Source: Bacteroidales bacterium
GTDB taxonomy: Bacteria; Bacteroidota; Bacteroidia; Bacteroidales; P3
Length of the DNA: 64,000 nucleotides
Reading direction: 5' to 3'
NCBI GenBank assembly: GCA_017618625.1
Contig: JAFZTV010000088.1
Location: 1-64,000, forward strand
Part shown: positions 24,606 through 33,557 of the stretch, piece by piece
How the letters are laid out: each line of letters begins with the position of its first letter
Position numbering within the stretch: position 1 is the first letter of the stretch
Notes under the pieces: model-generated
The model's input: only the letters and a program-made list of their open reading frames with translations
Told to the model about the DNA's origin: nothing
Databases searched by the model: none
Position numbers and translations under genes: made by a program

Positions 24606-27600
24606 CTATTTTGTCATCTCTTTCAACGTCTCTATAGCCTGTCCGATGTTCAGCACATTCTCGCACACCATCGACAGCCTCACCGTGGTTTCTTTCAGGT
24701 GGACGGTTTTTGGATTCGACTGGGCATAGCGTATAATCTTCATGAAGTCGTCAGACTTGAAGAACTGGCTTTCGTGGTCGGATACGAAATGACACACCAT
24801 CATGTCCTTTTTCAATACCAGCTTTTCTATGCCGAACTGCTGGGCAATACGGCGTAGCTGAACTGTGGATATCAGCTCCTTGGTGGGGTCGGGGAGGGGC
24901 CCGAATCGGTCTTCCAGTCGTTGTCTGTAGGCATCCAACTCCTCGTCGCTTACCAGTGAGTTGAGTTCTTTGTACAGCACCAGACGCTCGCCTATGTTGG
25001 TCACATATTCGTCTGGCAGTAGCACCTCAAGGTCGGTTTCTATCGTGCATTCATTGACATATTCGCCATTCTCTTCTGCCTCTTGGGCGAACAAATCCTT
25101 GAACTCAGTCTCTTTGAGCTCCTGTATCGCCTCGTTGAGTATCTTGTGGTACATCTCGTAGCCAATCTCGCTGATGAAGCCCGACTGCTCGGCTCCCAGA
25201 ATGTTGCCGGCTCCGCGTATGTCGAGGTCTCGCATAGCCAGGTTGAATCCGCTGCCGATGGCCGAGAATTCTTCTATGGCCTTGAGGCGCTTTTGCGCGT
25301 CGGGTGTGAGGGTGGTAAACGACGGCACCATCAGGTAGCAGAACGCCTTGCGATTCGAGCGCCCCACTCGTCCTCTTATCTGATGCAGGTCGCTCAGCCC
25401 GAAGTTCTGAGCGTTGTTCACAATCATCGTGTTGGCGTTGGGTATGTCCAGTCCGTTCTCCACTATGGTGGTGGCCACCAGCACGTCGATTTCTCCCGAC
25501 AGGAAGCGCATCAGGATTTCTTCCGTTTGCCTGCCTTCCATCTGTCCGTGCGCCATCGCCACTACGGCGTCGGGCACCAGCCGCTGCACCAGCCCCGCCA
25601 TCTCAGGCAGGTTCTCCACCCTGTTGCTCACGAAGAATGTCTGGCCGCCTCTCGACATCTCATACATTATGGCATCACGTATCACCTCTTCCGAGAATGG
25701 GCATAGCTCGGTCTCTACCGGCTGGCGGTTTGGCGGCGGTGTCTGTATCACGCTGAGGTCACGCGCACCCATCAGCGAGAACTGCAGCGTTCTCGGTATC
25801 GGAGTCGCTGTCAGCGTCAGACAATCCACGTTGGCTTTCACCTGGCGCAGTTTCTCTTTCATGCTCACCCCGAACTTCTGTTCCTCGTCGATGATAAGTA
25901 GTCCGAGGTCTTTGAATTTCAGGTTTTTGTTGGTTATGGCGTGAGTGCCTATGAGTATGTCAATCTTACCCGACGCCACGTCGTCGTATATCTGTTTTTT
26001 CTCTTTCGCCGAGCGGAAGCGGTTGAGGTAGTCCACTCTTACCGGCATTCCTTTCAGTCGTTCGGAGAAGGTGTTGTAGTGCTGGAAGGCGAGGATGGTG
26101 TTAGGCACCAGAACGGCCACCTGCTTTGAATCGCAGCAGGCCTTGAACGCCGCCCTTATCGCTACCTCGGTCTTGCCGAATCCCACGTCGCCGCATACCA
26201 GACGGTCCATCGGAGCGCCCGACTCCATGTCTTTCTTCACCTCGTTGGTGGCTTTCAGTTGGTCGGGCGTGTCCTCGAACATGAACGAAGCCTCAAGCTC
26301 GTTCTGCAGGTAGCCGTCGCCGCTGAACGGAAATCCCGCCGAGGCTTTGCGTTTGGCATACAGGGCTATGAGGTCTTTCGCTATGTCTTTGACCTGTTTT
26401 TTTGTCTTCTGTTTCAGCACCTGCCATTGGCTTGACCCAAGCCGGTTAAGCGTCGGCTCCGTACCCTCCTTGCCCACATAGCGGCTTATCTTGTGAAGGC
26501 TGTGGATGCTGATATACAGCGTGTCGTTGTTCTTGTAGATTATACGTATGACCTCTTGAGTCCGTCCGTTGACATCCATCTTCTCCAGCCCCGCGAATCG
26601 TCCGACGCCGTAGTCTATATGCGTCACATAGTCCCCTGGTTTCAGCTCGAATAGTTCTTTGATGGTCAGGGTTTCGCGTTGCTGTCGCATGTCGCGGACC
26701 GTATATTTGTGGTAGCGGTCGAAAATCTCGTGGTCGGTGAAGCATAGCAGTCTCACGTCGTGGTCGATATACCCTCTGTGAAGAGGTATTGGCAGGTAAT
26801 CTACATCCAACGGCCTGTCGCCTGTTATCTCTGTCAGGGGCTGGCTGCTGAACACCTTCTCAAGCCTGCGTTGCTGCGAGTCGGCGGTTATGGAGATGCA
26901 GCAATGATACGACCGCTCGCCATAGTCGGCCAGCATTCGCATCAGCATGTCGAACTGTTTGTTGATGGATGGCTGCGGTTCGCAGTTCATCTTCACTTCG
27001 ACTGCCTTGCTGAAATACACGCTGTTCCCGCACTCCACCACCTTGCAGCGCAACAGTTCTTGCATAAACTCTTGCGCCGGGGTGTAGAGGCTTTCGGGTC
27101 TCAGGTGCTCTATGGGCGAGCTGCCTTCAAGTCGTTTATACTCTTCGCCTGCATGGACGTATGCTTTGTCCACGGTCTCTATCGTATATAGAAGCCCTTG
27201 TGTCCATACCACGTCGTCCTGGCCGAGATAGTGTAGCAGCGACACCTTTTCCTCGACCACCTGTTTTGTACTTTCAGCAGCCCTCCCACGGCTCAGGTTG
27301 GGCACTATCGATATCTTCTCATAGCGCTTCACCGACAGCTGCGACACTGGGTCGAACGCCCTGAGCGAATCCACTGTGTCGCCGAAAAACTCTATTCGGT
27401 AAGGTGTCTCGTTGTCATACGAGAACACGTCAATTATTCCTCCTCGAACGGCATACTGACCGGGCTCCACCACAAAGTCAACCCTTTCGAACTCATATTC
27501 CCGCAGCACGTCGGTCATAAAGTCCATCGACAGCTCTGCACCCTGCATCACCTGCAAGGTGTTGCTGGTCAGAGTTCTCGACGACACGACCTTCTCCGAC

Positions 27601-27995
27601 AGCGCCTCGGGATAGGTCACCACCACCAGGTTGCGCCCTGCGTTGAGCTGCTTTATCACCTCCGACCGCTGCAGCACGTTGGCGTTATCGACCTCTTCGG
27701 TTTGGTAGGGGCGGCGGTAGGTTGTGGGGAACAGCATCACACGCTTGTGGTCAATGTCGGCCTCGGTGTCGCCGAGAAGGGTCTCTATGTCGTTCAGCAG
27801 ATAGTATGCGTCGTCCTTGTTCGATGCTATGTGCAGGTGTGTGCGGTATGGGTTGTCTCTGTACATCAGTGCCGCCAGCACAGCCGTCGCCGACCCTGCC
27901 ACACCCGACAGGTGCACACGTGCCTGCCCCTCGGCCAGCGCTTCCTTCAGCTGGCTTACAACAGCCGACCCGCTATATATATCCAGTAAATTCAT
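24606..27995 (-). CDS. mfd: transcription-repair coupling factor Mfd
   Basis: Mfd removes RNA polymerase stalled at DNA damage and recruits UvrA. The 1129-residue protein has the full domain order: UvrB-like N-terminal region, RNA polymerase interaction domain with YGVGRFAGLEKMDVNG near residue 460, and RecG-like motor with Walker A GDVGFGKTEVA near residue 600, DEEQ box (IIDEEQKFGV) and TATPIPRTL. Motif VI region QIRGRVGRSNRKAFCYLM and the C-terminal TRCF domain with LPDEYVTN follow. The length is normal for the family. A TAnnTTTG box 14 nt upstream suggests a very short leader. No missing residues are seen. Confidence 0.97.
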   Translation of the reverse strand: MNLLDIYSGSAVVSQLKEALAEGQARVHLSGVAGSATAVLAALMYRDNPYRTHLHIASNKDDAYYLLNDIETLLGDTEADIDHKRVMLFPTTYRRPYQTEEVDNANVLQRSEVIKQLNAGRNLVVVTYPEALSEKVVSSRTLTSNTLQVMQGAELSMDFMTDVLREYEFERVDFVVEPGQYAVRGGIIDVFSYDNETPYRIEFFGDTVDSLRAFDPVSQLSVKRYEKISIVPNLSRGRAAESTKQVVEEKVSLLHYLGQDDVVWTQGLLYTIETVDKAYVHAGEEYKRLEGSSPIEHLRPESLYTPAQEFMQELLRCKVVECGNSVYFSKAVEVKMNCEPQPSINKQFDMLMRMLADYGERSYHCCISITADSQQRRLEKVFSSQPLTEITGDRPLDVDYLPIPLHRGYIDHDVRLLCFTDHEIFDRYHKYTVRDMRQQRETLTIKELFELKPGDYVTHIDYGVGRFAGLEKMDVNGRTQEVIRIIYKNNDTLYISIHSLHKISRYVGKEGTEPTLNRLGSSQWQVLKQKTKKQVKDIAKDLIALYAKRKASAGFPFSGDGYLQNELEASFMFEDTPDQLKATNEVKKDMESGAPMDRLVCGDVGFGKTEVAIRAAFKACCDSKQVAVLVPNTILAFQHYNTFSERLKGMPVRVDYLNRFRSAKEKKQIYDDVASGKIDILIGTHAITNKNLKFKDLGLLIIDEEQKFGVSMKEKLRQVKANVDCLTLTATPIPRTLQFSLMGARDLSVIQTPPPNRQPVETELCPFSEEVIRDAIMYEMSRGGQTFFVSNRVENLPEMAGLVQRLVPDAVVAMAHGQMEGRQTEEILMRFLSGEIDVLVATTIVENGLDIPNANTMIVNNAQNFGLSDLHQIRGRVGRSNRKAFCYLMVPSFTTLTPDAQKRLKAIEEFSAIGSGFNLAMRDLDIRGAGNILGAEQSGFISEIGYEMYHKILNEAIQELKETEFKDLFAQEAEENGEYVNECTIETDLEVLLPDEYVTNIGERLVLYKELNSLVSDEELDAYRQRLEDRFGPLPDPTKELISTVQLRRIAQQFGIEKLVLKKDMMVCHFVSDHESQFFKSDDFMKIIRYAQSNPKTVHLKETTVRLSMVCENVLNIGQAIETLKEMTK

Positions 27996-28008
27996 CTTTT
28001 ACAAAATG

Positions 28009-28016
28009 CAAAACTA
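28009..28016 (-). promoter_or_regulatory. -7 box of mfd
   Basis: TAGTTTTG on the minus strand (TAnnTTTG) ends 14 nt before the mfd ATG at 27995, so the leader would be only several nucleotides long. No clear promoter for the divergent porX gene is visible in the 140-bp gap. Confidence 0.65.
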
Positions 28017-28135
28017 CTAATAATTCCACAATAAGATCGAGTCCCTCCGCGTTTTTATTAAGGCTGACGCACTTGCGCAGCCAAACACCAACACAATCAC
28101 GCAATAACGCAATCACACATTAACACGATAACCCC

Positions 28136-29680
28136 ATGACCACCATCCTCTGGGCCGACGACGAGATTGAACTTCTCAAGCCCCATATCCTTTTCCTCGA
28201 AGAGCGCGACTATAAGGTCGTGCCAGTAACCAGCGGCAACGAAGCCCTCGACGAACTCGCCGTCCAAGACATCGACATCGTCTTCCTCGACGAGAACATG
28301 CCTGGGCTCAGCGGTCTCGACACCCTCACCCAAATCAAGAACCGCTACCCATCCATCCCCGTCGTCATGATTACCAAGAGCGAGGAGGAACATATCATGG
28401 ACGAAGCCATCGGCAGCAAGATAAGCGACTACCTCATCAAACCCGTCAACCCCAAGCAGATACTCCTCACCGTCAAGAAGCACACCGAAGCCAAGCGCCT
28501 CACTAGCGAGAAGTCCTCCATGTCCTACCAGCAGCAGTTCCGCGAAATCGGCATGGAACTCGGCGGGCGTCTCGATGCGCACGAGTGGGTCGAGCTCTAC
28601 AAGAAACTCGTCTATTGGGACCTCGAACTCGCTGACAACCAGGACGAGAACATCCACGACATCTTCCGCTCCCAGAAGTTGGAGGCCAACCAGCAGTTCT
28701 GCCGCTGGTACGAACGCAACTACGAGGACTGGCTTGCTGGACGCGGCGAGAAGCCCACACTCTCGCCCATGGTCCTTCGCGAGCGGCTCTTCCCGCTCCT
28801 CAAGGAGGAACGTCCCACGTTCATGATTGTCATCGACAACTTCCGCTACGACCAGTGGAAGTTCATCCAGCCCGCCATCGAAAGCCACCTTCGTGTCGAC
28901 GACGACAGCATCTTCTTCAGCATTCTCCCCACCACCACGCAGTTTGCACGCAACGCCATGTTCGCCGGCCTCATGCCAGCCGAAATCGAGAAGAAATACC
29001 CCCAGTATTGGGTCAACGAAAACCAGGAAGGCCACAAGAACCAGTACGAAGACCAGCTCCTCGACGAGAACCTACGTCGCAACGGCCTCAACCTCCGCCA
29101 CACCTACCACAAAGTCCTCAACGCGCAGTACGGCAAGCGCCTGGTGGACTCCATCCCCGACATGATGCAGAACCGCCTCAACGTCGTCATCTACAACTTC
29201 ATCGACATGCTCTCCCACGCCAGCACCGAGAGTGACATCGTGCGCGAGCTCGCCGGCAGCGAACGCTCCTACCGCTCGCTCACCCTCTCCTGGCTCGAGC
29301 ACTCGCCGCTCATGGAGTTCCTCAAGGAGCTCTCCGAACGCGACGTGAACATCGTCATCACCACCGACCACGGCTCCACTATGGTCGATCACCCCGTCAA
29401 GGTCAAGGGCGATACCTCCGTCTCCGTTAACCTCCGCTACAAACAGGGCCGACTCCTCGACTACAATCCTAAAGAGGTCTTCGAAGTTCGCGACCCTCAC
29501 CGTATCGCCATGCCCAAACTTTACGTCACCTCCCCCTACATCTTCGCCCATGAGAACGACTTCTTCGCCTACCCCAACAACTACAACCAGTACGTCCAGT
29601 ACTACACCGGCACCTTCCAGCACGGCGGAGTCTCCATGGAGGAAATCATGATACCCTTCATAACCCTCCGCCGCAAATAA
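28136..29680 (+). CDS. porX: response regulator with PglZ domain, PorX
   Basis: PorX controls type IX secretion genes in Bacteroidetes. Of 514 residues, 1-120 form a receiver domain with the acidic pair in WADDEIE, phosphoacceptor Asp in VFLDENMPG near residue 54, and conserved TK in MITKSEEE. A helical linker and a PglZ alkaline-phosphatase-superfamily domain follow (TFMIVIDNFRYDQW near 231, FSILPTTTQFARNAMF, VIYNFIDMLSHA, TTDHGSTMV). There is no DNA-binding domain, as in known PorX. Codon use is extremely C-ending compared with mfd next to it, suggesting strong expression or a different history. The C10 protease at 37543 carries a T9SS sorting domain, consistent with a functional system. 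Confidence 0.93.
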   Translation: MTTILWADDEIELLKPHILFLEERDYKVVPVTSGNEALDELAVQDIDIVFLDENMPGLSGLDTLTQIKNRYPSIPVVMITKSEEEHIMDEAIGSKISDYLIKPVNPKQILLTVKKHTEAKRLTSEKSSMSYQQQFREIGMELGGRLDAHEWVELYKKLVYWDLELADNQDENIHDIFRSQKLEANQQFCRWYERNYEDWLAGRGEKPTLSPMVLRERLFPLLKEERPTFMIVIDNFRYDQWKFIQPAIESHLRVDDDSIFFSILPTTTQFARNAMFAGLMPAEIEKKYPQYWVNENQEGHKNQYEDQLLDENLRRNGLNLRHTYHKVLNAQYGKRLVDSIPDMMQNRLNVVIYNFIDMLSHASTESDIVRELAGSERSYRSLTLSWLEHSPLMEFLKELSERDVNIVITTDHGSTMVDHPVKVKGDTSVSVNLRYKQGRLLDYNPKEVFEVRDPHRIAMPKLYVTSPYIFAHENDFFAYPNNYNQYVQYYTGTFQHGGVSMEEIMIPFITLRRK

Positions 29681-29685
29681 CCCCA

Positions 29686-29727
29686 GCGACTTTGCAGCGG
29701 CTTTGCAGTGGCTTTGCAGCGACTTTG
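29686..29727. repeat. 11-bp tandem repeat after porX
   Basis: Nearly four copies of G(C/T)G(A/G)CTTTGCA occupy 29686-29696, 29697-29707, 29708-29718 and 29719-29727, right after the porX stop. No terminator is evident here. Confidence 0.85.
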
Positions 29728-29739
29728 ATAATAAAAGCG

Positions 29740-30162
29740 CTACTTCCAGTCCTCTGGCGAGAAACTTTGGTGTGACACCTCTACGCCGTCTTCCAGTTGA
29801 TAGACAAACGAGAGCGTTGACCCAAGTTGTTCCAGCAGCATCAGCGTTTCTTTACCGTTGTCGTTCGAACTCATGGTGTTGAGCGACATACGGCTCTCCT
29901 CGACGGCATGAACTCGTATCGCAGCCATCATCAACTCGTCGTCGAGCGAGCGGCTTGTGATGCCCTCCATCGTGCAGTGGAACGCCACCTCGTTGGCCGC
30001 CTTGTCGTAGCGAAGGCTGTCAATCCTCGTCAGCTCGCTCATACGCACCGGGCAGCTCTGGTTATACTGTTCAACCGCCGTGCGAAGTGAGTGCTCCGCC
30101 GTCTGCCGACAAGAAACCAACAGCAACAATGCTAACAAGGGATATAAATATTTGTATTGCAT
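29740..30162 (-). CDS. single-domain lipoprotein of a duplicated family
   Basis: A 140-residue lipoprotein (MQYKYLYPLLALLLLVSC) of unknown function. Its core, AVEQYNQSCPVRMSELTRIDSL ... FHCTMEGITSRSLDDELM, has the same order as two repeats in the neighbouring protein (30262-31032): a helix ending in (N/S)xxCPv, then a (D/Q)S hydrophobic strand, then a GIT-type turn and a helix. I therefore see it as the single-domain member of a family that is doubled next door. It lies downstream of that gene on the same strand, with a repeat-rich gap of 99 nt. Confidence 0.75.
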   Translation of the reverse strand: MQYKYLYPLLALLLLVSCRQTAEHSLRTAVEQYNQSCPVRMSELTRIDSLRYDKAANEVAFHCTMEGITSRSLDDELMMAAIRVHAVEESRMSLNTMSSNDNGKETLMLLEQLGSTLSFVYQLEDGVEVSHQSFSPEDWK

Positions 30163-30261
30163 GATTTGTGATTAGTAAATAGTGATTAGTGATTAGACAA
30201 ATGAAAATTGTTGACTGCTGACTGCTAATCGCCCTTTGCGGGCAAGCTCTTAAAACTTTAC

Positions 30262-31032
30262 TTAAAACTCAAATCCGTACAGTTCTTCGCCTTTGATATT
30301 CTCGAAGATGTATTTGATTGAAATCCCGTTGTCGCGGTATATCCGCATGGCGGGGTTTGTCTCGAGGTCGGCGGATATGCTGGCTTGCAGCCCTTCGAGC
30401 AGCGAACGGTCCACGCTTTCGGGCGTGATGCCTTCGCCACCGATGCGGAACACGTATGTGACCGCTGTCTCCTCGTCGTCCAGCGTAACCGACTGCATCG
30501 TGATGCCTTGGGCTATCTCCATCGGGCAGGCGGCGTTGGAGTTCTGCACGTCGCGGCGTATGATGTCCATGGTGGCGGAGTTTCCGTCGGTAGCGTCGGC
30601 CTCTGGGTCTATGTCGAAGCACTTAACCTGCCGTCCATCGGCATATTGCAGCACCAGTGAGAGGTCGCAGTCGGACTGTTTCAAGATGCGCTCAAACTGC
30701 GGGTCGTCCTTCAGCCCTTGTGCTAGCAGAGCCGACACCTGCCTGTTGTCCAGCCCTTCGAGGTTCGCCTCCACCACATCCTTCATCCACTCTTCCTCAT
30801 AGATGCCAAACAGCGTGACGTAATAAACAACCACCGGACTCTCCAATTGCCCTGTCCGGGCACGGACCTGACCGCTGACCACTATGCTGTCGAGCCGCAT
30901 CCCGTCGGTGATGGTGACCGGGCAGCGTTTGTTCGCGTGACGCACTATTTTCTCGAGCTCCGTCTCATGATGGCACGACGAGAAAACTATTGCAGTACAA
31001 ATAATAAGAGAAATAAAAATGTTCCTTTTCAT
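30262..31032 (-). CDS. two-domain lipoprotein paralogous to the preceding gene
   Basis: A 256-residue lipoprotein (MKRNIFISLIICTAIVFSSC). Domain 1 starts EKIVRHANKRCPVTITDGMRLDSIVV and domain 2 DIIRRDVQNSNAACPMEIAQGITMQSVTL, each followed by a beta strand pair and helix; both match the single domain at 29740. Domain 1 is seven to nine residues longer than the others just after LDSIVV, and the extra codons (VSGQVRARTGQLE) match an intergenic repeat family of this genome (see findings). It lies 24 nt downstream of tex on the same strand and is probably co-transcribed with it. Function unknown. Confidence 0.78.
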   Translation of the reverse strand: MKRNIFISLIICTAIVFSSCHHETELEKIVRHANKRCPVTITDGMRLDSIVVSGQVRARTGQLESPVVVYYVTLFGIYEEEWMKDVVEANLEGLDNRQVSALLAQGLKDDPQFERILKQSDCDLSLVLQYADGRQVKCFDIDPEADATDGNSATMDIIRRDVQNSNAACPMEIAQGITMQSVTLDDEETAVTYVFRIGGEGITPESVDRSLLEGLQASISADLETNPAMRIYRDNGISIKYIFENIKGEELYGFEF

Positions 31033-31056
31033 ATCTTGAAACTAAAAACTTGAAAA

Positions 31057-33192
31057 TCACTCCACGCCTTTCATTGTAAGCGATATTCTGTGTCGCCGCA
31101 GATCCACCTCCATCACCTTCACTTTCACATGCTGGTGCAGGTGTACCACCTCCGACGGGTCGTTCACGCGGCGGTTGGCCAGCTGGCTGATATGCACCAG
31201 ACCGTCTTGATGCACACCCACATCGACGAAAGCGCCGAACGCAGTGATGTTCGTCACTATGCCAGGCAGCACCATCCCTTCGCGCAGGTCCTCTATCTTC
31301 GACACGTTCTTGTCGAATTCAAACACCTCGAACTTCGCCCTGGGGTCGAGGCCGGGCTTGTCGAGCTCCTTCATGATGTCCTGCAAAGTAGGCAGGCCGC
31401 AGTCGTCGCTCACAAAGTTTTTTATGTCCACCTTGTTGCGCGCCTCCTTGCTGTCCACCAGCGTCTGCACGTCGCATCCCACTGACTTCGCCATCTTCTC
31501 CACCAACGCGTAGCGCTCGGGGTGTACGGCGCTGTGGTCCAGAGGGTTCTTCGACTCCCTCACCCGCAGGAATCCCGCACTCTGCTCGTAGGCTTTGGCA
31601 CCCAGCCGCTCCACTTTCAGAAGGTCCTCGCGGCAGGCGAAGGCCCCTTCGCGGTTGCGGTAGCGCACTATGTTGTCGGCCAATGCCGGACCTATGCCGC
31701 TCACGTATGAGAGTAGCTCGCGCGAAGCGGTGTTCAGCTCCACTCCGACGCTGTTCACGCAGCTCATCACCACGTCGTCAAGACTGCTCTGCAGCATCTT
31801 CTGGTCCACGTCGTGCTGATACTGCCCCACACCTATCGACTTCGGGTCAATCTTCACCAGTTCCGACAGCGGGTCCATCAGACGGCGTCCTATCGACACC
31901 GCACCTCGCACCGTCACGTCGTAGTCGGGGAACTCCCTCCGCGCCACGTCCGAAGCGCTGTATATGCTCGCACCGCTCTCGTTCACCACCACCGCCACCA
32001 CCTTCGTCTTGAAGTGGCAGCGCTGCACCACCTCCTCCGTCTCGCGTCCGGCCGTGCCGTTGCCTATGGCGATTGCCTCTATATGGAACGCCTCCACCAG
32101 CGCCTCCAGTTTGGCTATCGCCGCACGCTCTTCGCGCACCGAGGTGAAGGGATATATCGTCTCGTTGTGCAGCAGTTGTCCCTGCGCGTCGAGGCATACG
32201 GTCTTGCATCCCGTGCGGAATCCAGGGTCGATGGCCAGTATGCGTTTCTGCCCCAGCGGCGGAGCCAGCAGGAGCTGTTTCAGGTTTTCGGCAAACACCC
32301 TTATAGCCTCCCTGTCGGCTTTCTCTTTCAGCATCGCCCTGTATTCGCTCTCAATCGAAGGCTCCATCAGTCGCTTGTAGCCGTCGTGCACGGCCATCCT
32401 CACCTGCTCCGCCGCCGGCGACGTGTTGTGCACATAGTGGCGGTCCAACGCGGCGTAGGCCTCTTCTGCATCCGACGGCAGCACGTGAACCCTGAGAAAA
32501 CCCTCCTCCTCGCCACGCATGAGGGCGAGAATCCTGTGGGACGGTGCACGCATCGCCTGCTCGCTCCAATCAAACCACGACTCGAACTTGTGTCCCTCCT
32601 CCTCCTTGCCTTTCACCACCGTCGACGAGAGTTGCGCCTTGCGGCGGAATATGTTGCGTACCACGTTGCGCGAGCCCACGTTCTCGTTCACCCGCTCGGC
32701 TATGATGTCGCGGGCACCGGCCAGCGCGTCGTCGACTGTGGCCACCCCCTTCTCCTCGTTGACGAACTCGCGAGCCATGTTCTCCAGCGGGATGTCAGCC
32801 TGCCTCATCAGGCGGTCGGCAAGGGGCTCCAGCCCCTTCTCGCGAGCAATCATGGCGCGCGTGCGGCGTTTGGGTTTATATGGCAGGTAAAGGTCTTCCA
32901 ACTCCTGGAGCGTTTCGGCCTTTTCGAGTTGTGCCCGCAGATCGTCGGTCAGTTTTCCCTGCCCGTCGATGGATTCGAGTATCGACTCGCGTCGTTTGTC
33001 TATCTCTTTCAGTTTAAGCAGAGCGTCGCGGATAGCTGCAATCTGCACCTCGTCGAGCGACCCCGTCGCCTCCTTGCGGTATCGGGCGATGAAAGGTATG
33101 GTCGCACCCTCTTCAAGCAGCGCTATGGTGCGCGCCACCTGCTGTACAGACAGGTTCAGTTTCAGGGCGATAATATCGGCATAGTTTGTCAT
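31057..33192 (-). CDS. tex: Tex-family S1 RNA-binding protein
   Basis: Tex binds RNA and influences transcription; it is widely conserved. The 711-residue protein has the normal layout: helical N-terminus (IPFIARYRKEATGSLDEVQIA), a YqgF/RNase H-like domain (ILAIDPGFRTGCKTVCLD near residue 317), helix-hairpin-helix units (LSYVSGIGPALADNIVRYR), and a C-terminal S1 domain (GMVLPGIVTNITAFGAFVDVGVHQDGLVHISQLA). A longer frame begins at 33306, but the ATG at 33192 gives the standard start MTNYADIIALKLNLS and lies downstream of a TAnnTTTG box, so I chose it. Confidence 0.94.
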   Translation of the reverse strand: MTNYADIIALKLNLSVQQVARTIALLEEGATIPFIARYRKEATGSLDEVQIAAIRDALLKLKEIDKRRESILESIDGQGKLTDDLRAQLEKAETLQELEDLYLPYKPKRRTRAMIAREKGLEPLADRLMRQADIPLENMAREFVNEEKGVATVDDALAGARDIIAERVNENVGSRNVVRNIFRRKAQLSSTVVKGKEEEGHKFESWFDWSEQAMRAPSHRILALMRGEEEGFLRVHVLPSDAEEAYAALDRHYVHNTSPAAEQVRMAVHDGYKRLMEPSIESEYRAMLKEKADREAIRVFAENLKQLLLAPPLGQKRILAIDPGFRTGCKTVCLDAQGQLLHNETIYPFTSVREERAAIAKLEALVEAFHIEAIAIGNGTAGRETEEVVQRCHFKTKVVAVVVNESGASIYSASDVARREFPDYDVTVRGAVSIGRRLMDPLSELVKIDPKSIGVGQYQHDVDQKMLQSSLDDVVMSCVNSVGVELNTASRELLSYVSGIGPALADNIVRYRNREGAFACREDLLKVERLGAKAYEQSAGFLRVRESKNPLDHSAVHPERYALVEKMAKSVGCDVQTLVDSKEARNKVDIKNFVSDDCGLPTLQDIMKELDKPGLDPRAKFEVFEFDKNVSKIEDLREGMVLPGIVTNITAFGAFVDVGVHQDGLVHISQLANRRVNDPSEVVHLHQHVKVKVMEVDLRRHRISLTMKGVE

Positions 33193-33225
33193 AAGGCTAG
33201 TTACATTTTCATACAAGAATGAAAG

Positions 33226-33233
33226 CAAAGATA
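33226..33233 (-). promoter_or_regulatory. -7 box of tex
   Basis: TATCTTTG on the minus strand, 33 nt before the tex ATG at 33192. It falls within the longer ORF reading, arguing for the shorter tex start. Confidence 0.7.
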
Positions 33234-33354
33234 CTAAAATAGTTTGACTCACCGCATTTGATTTATTTAATATGTGTTCGCAGACTTCGTCACAAGACTG
33301 ACGCACTTCATTTTAGGTGGATGTTGGTAATTTTGAATTTCAAAGGTTTGAATT

Positions 33355-33557
33355 AGGGTGGGAGTTAGGTGGGCGTTGGTAGGGAGTTGAAGCGGTTAAT
33401 TGTTCAGTATTAATGGTTTACGATTGAGGGGCTGGTTTTAAGTCTTGAAATCCAGGCGGTTGGCACTTGGTGGATGAATGGTGAATTTCGATGCAAAGAT
33501 ACGCCCACCCCATTGCGGTTTACGAATAAAGCCACAAAAATATTTTCACCCACCACA
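33355..33557. repeat. dispersed intergenic repeat B, copy 1
   Basis: About 200 bp that recurs at 60352-60555. Shared blocks in order are GTGGGAGTTAGGTGGGCGTT, a weaker middle including TAATGGTTTA/TTAGTGGTTTAGAATTG, TGCAAAGATACG, and TTGCGGTTTACGAATAAA followed by CCA(C)AAAAATATTTTC. On the minus strand both copies contain a perfect -7 box (TATCTTTG at 33494-33501 here). Both copies lie upstream of a minus-strand gene that also has its own closer -7 box. Confidence 0.8.

Noticed and set aside
28136..29680. PglZ domain as a sign of a BREX or Pgl phage-defence system
   Set aside because: The protein has an N-terminal receiver domain and the length of PorX, and no brxC, pglX, Lon-like or pglW genes are near. 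The T9SS regulator explanation fits fully.
31813..33222. 469-codon open frame antisense to tex
   Set aside because: It is the shadow of a high-GC gene with clear Tex domains; the antisense protein is His/Arg/Leu-rich with no recognisable motifs.
33193..33306. N-terminal extension of Tex
   Set aside because: It spans the -7 box and does not match the usual Tex N-terminus, which begins at 33192.
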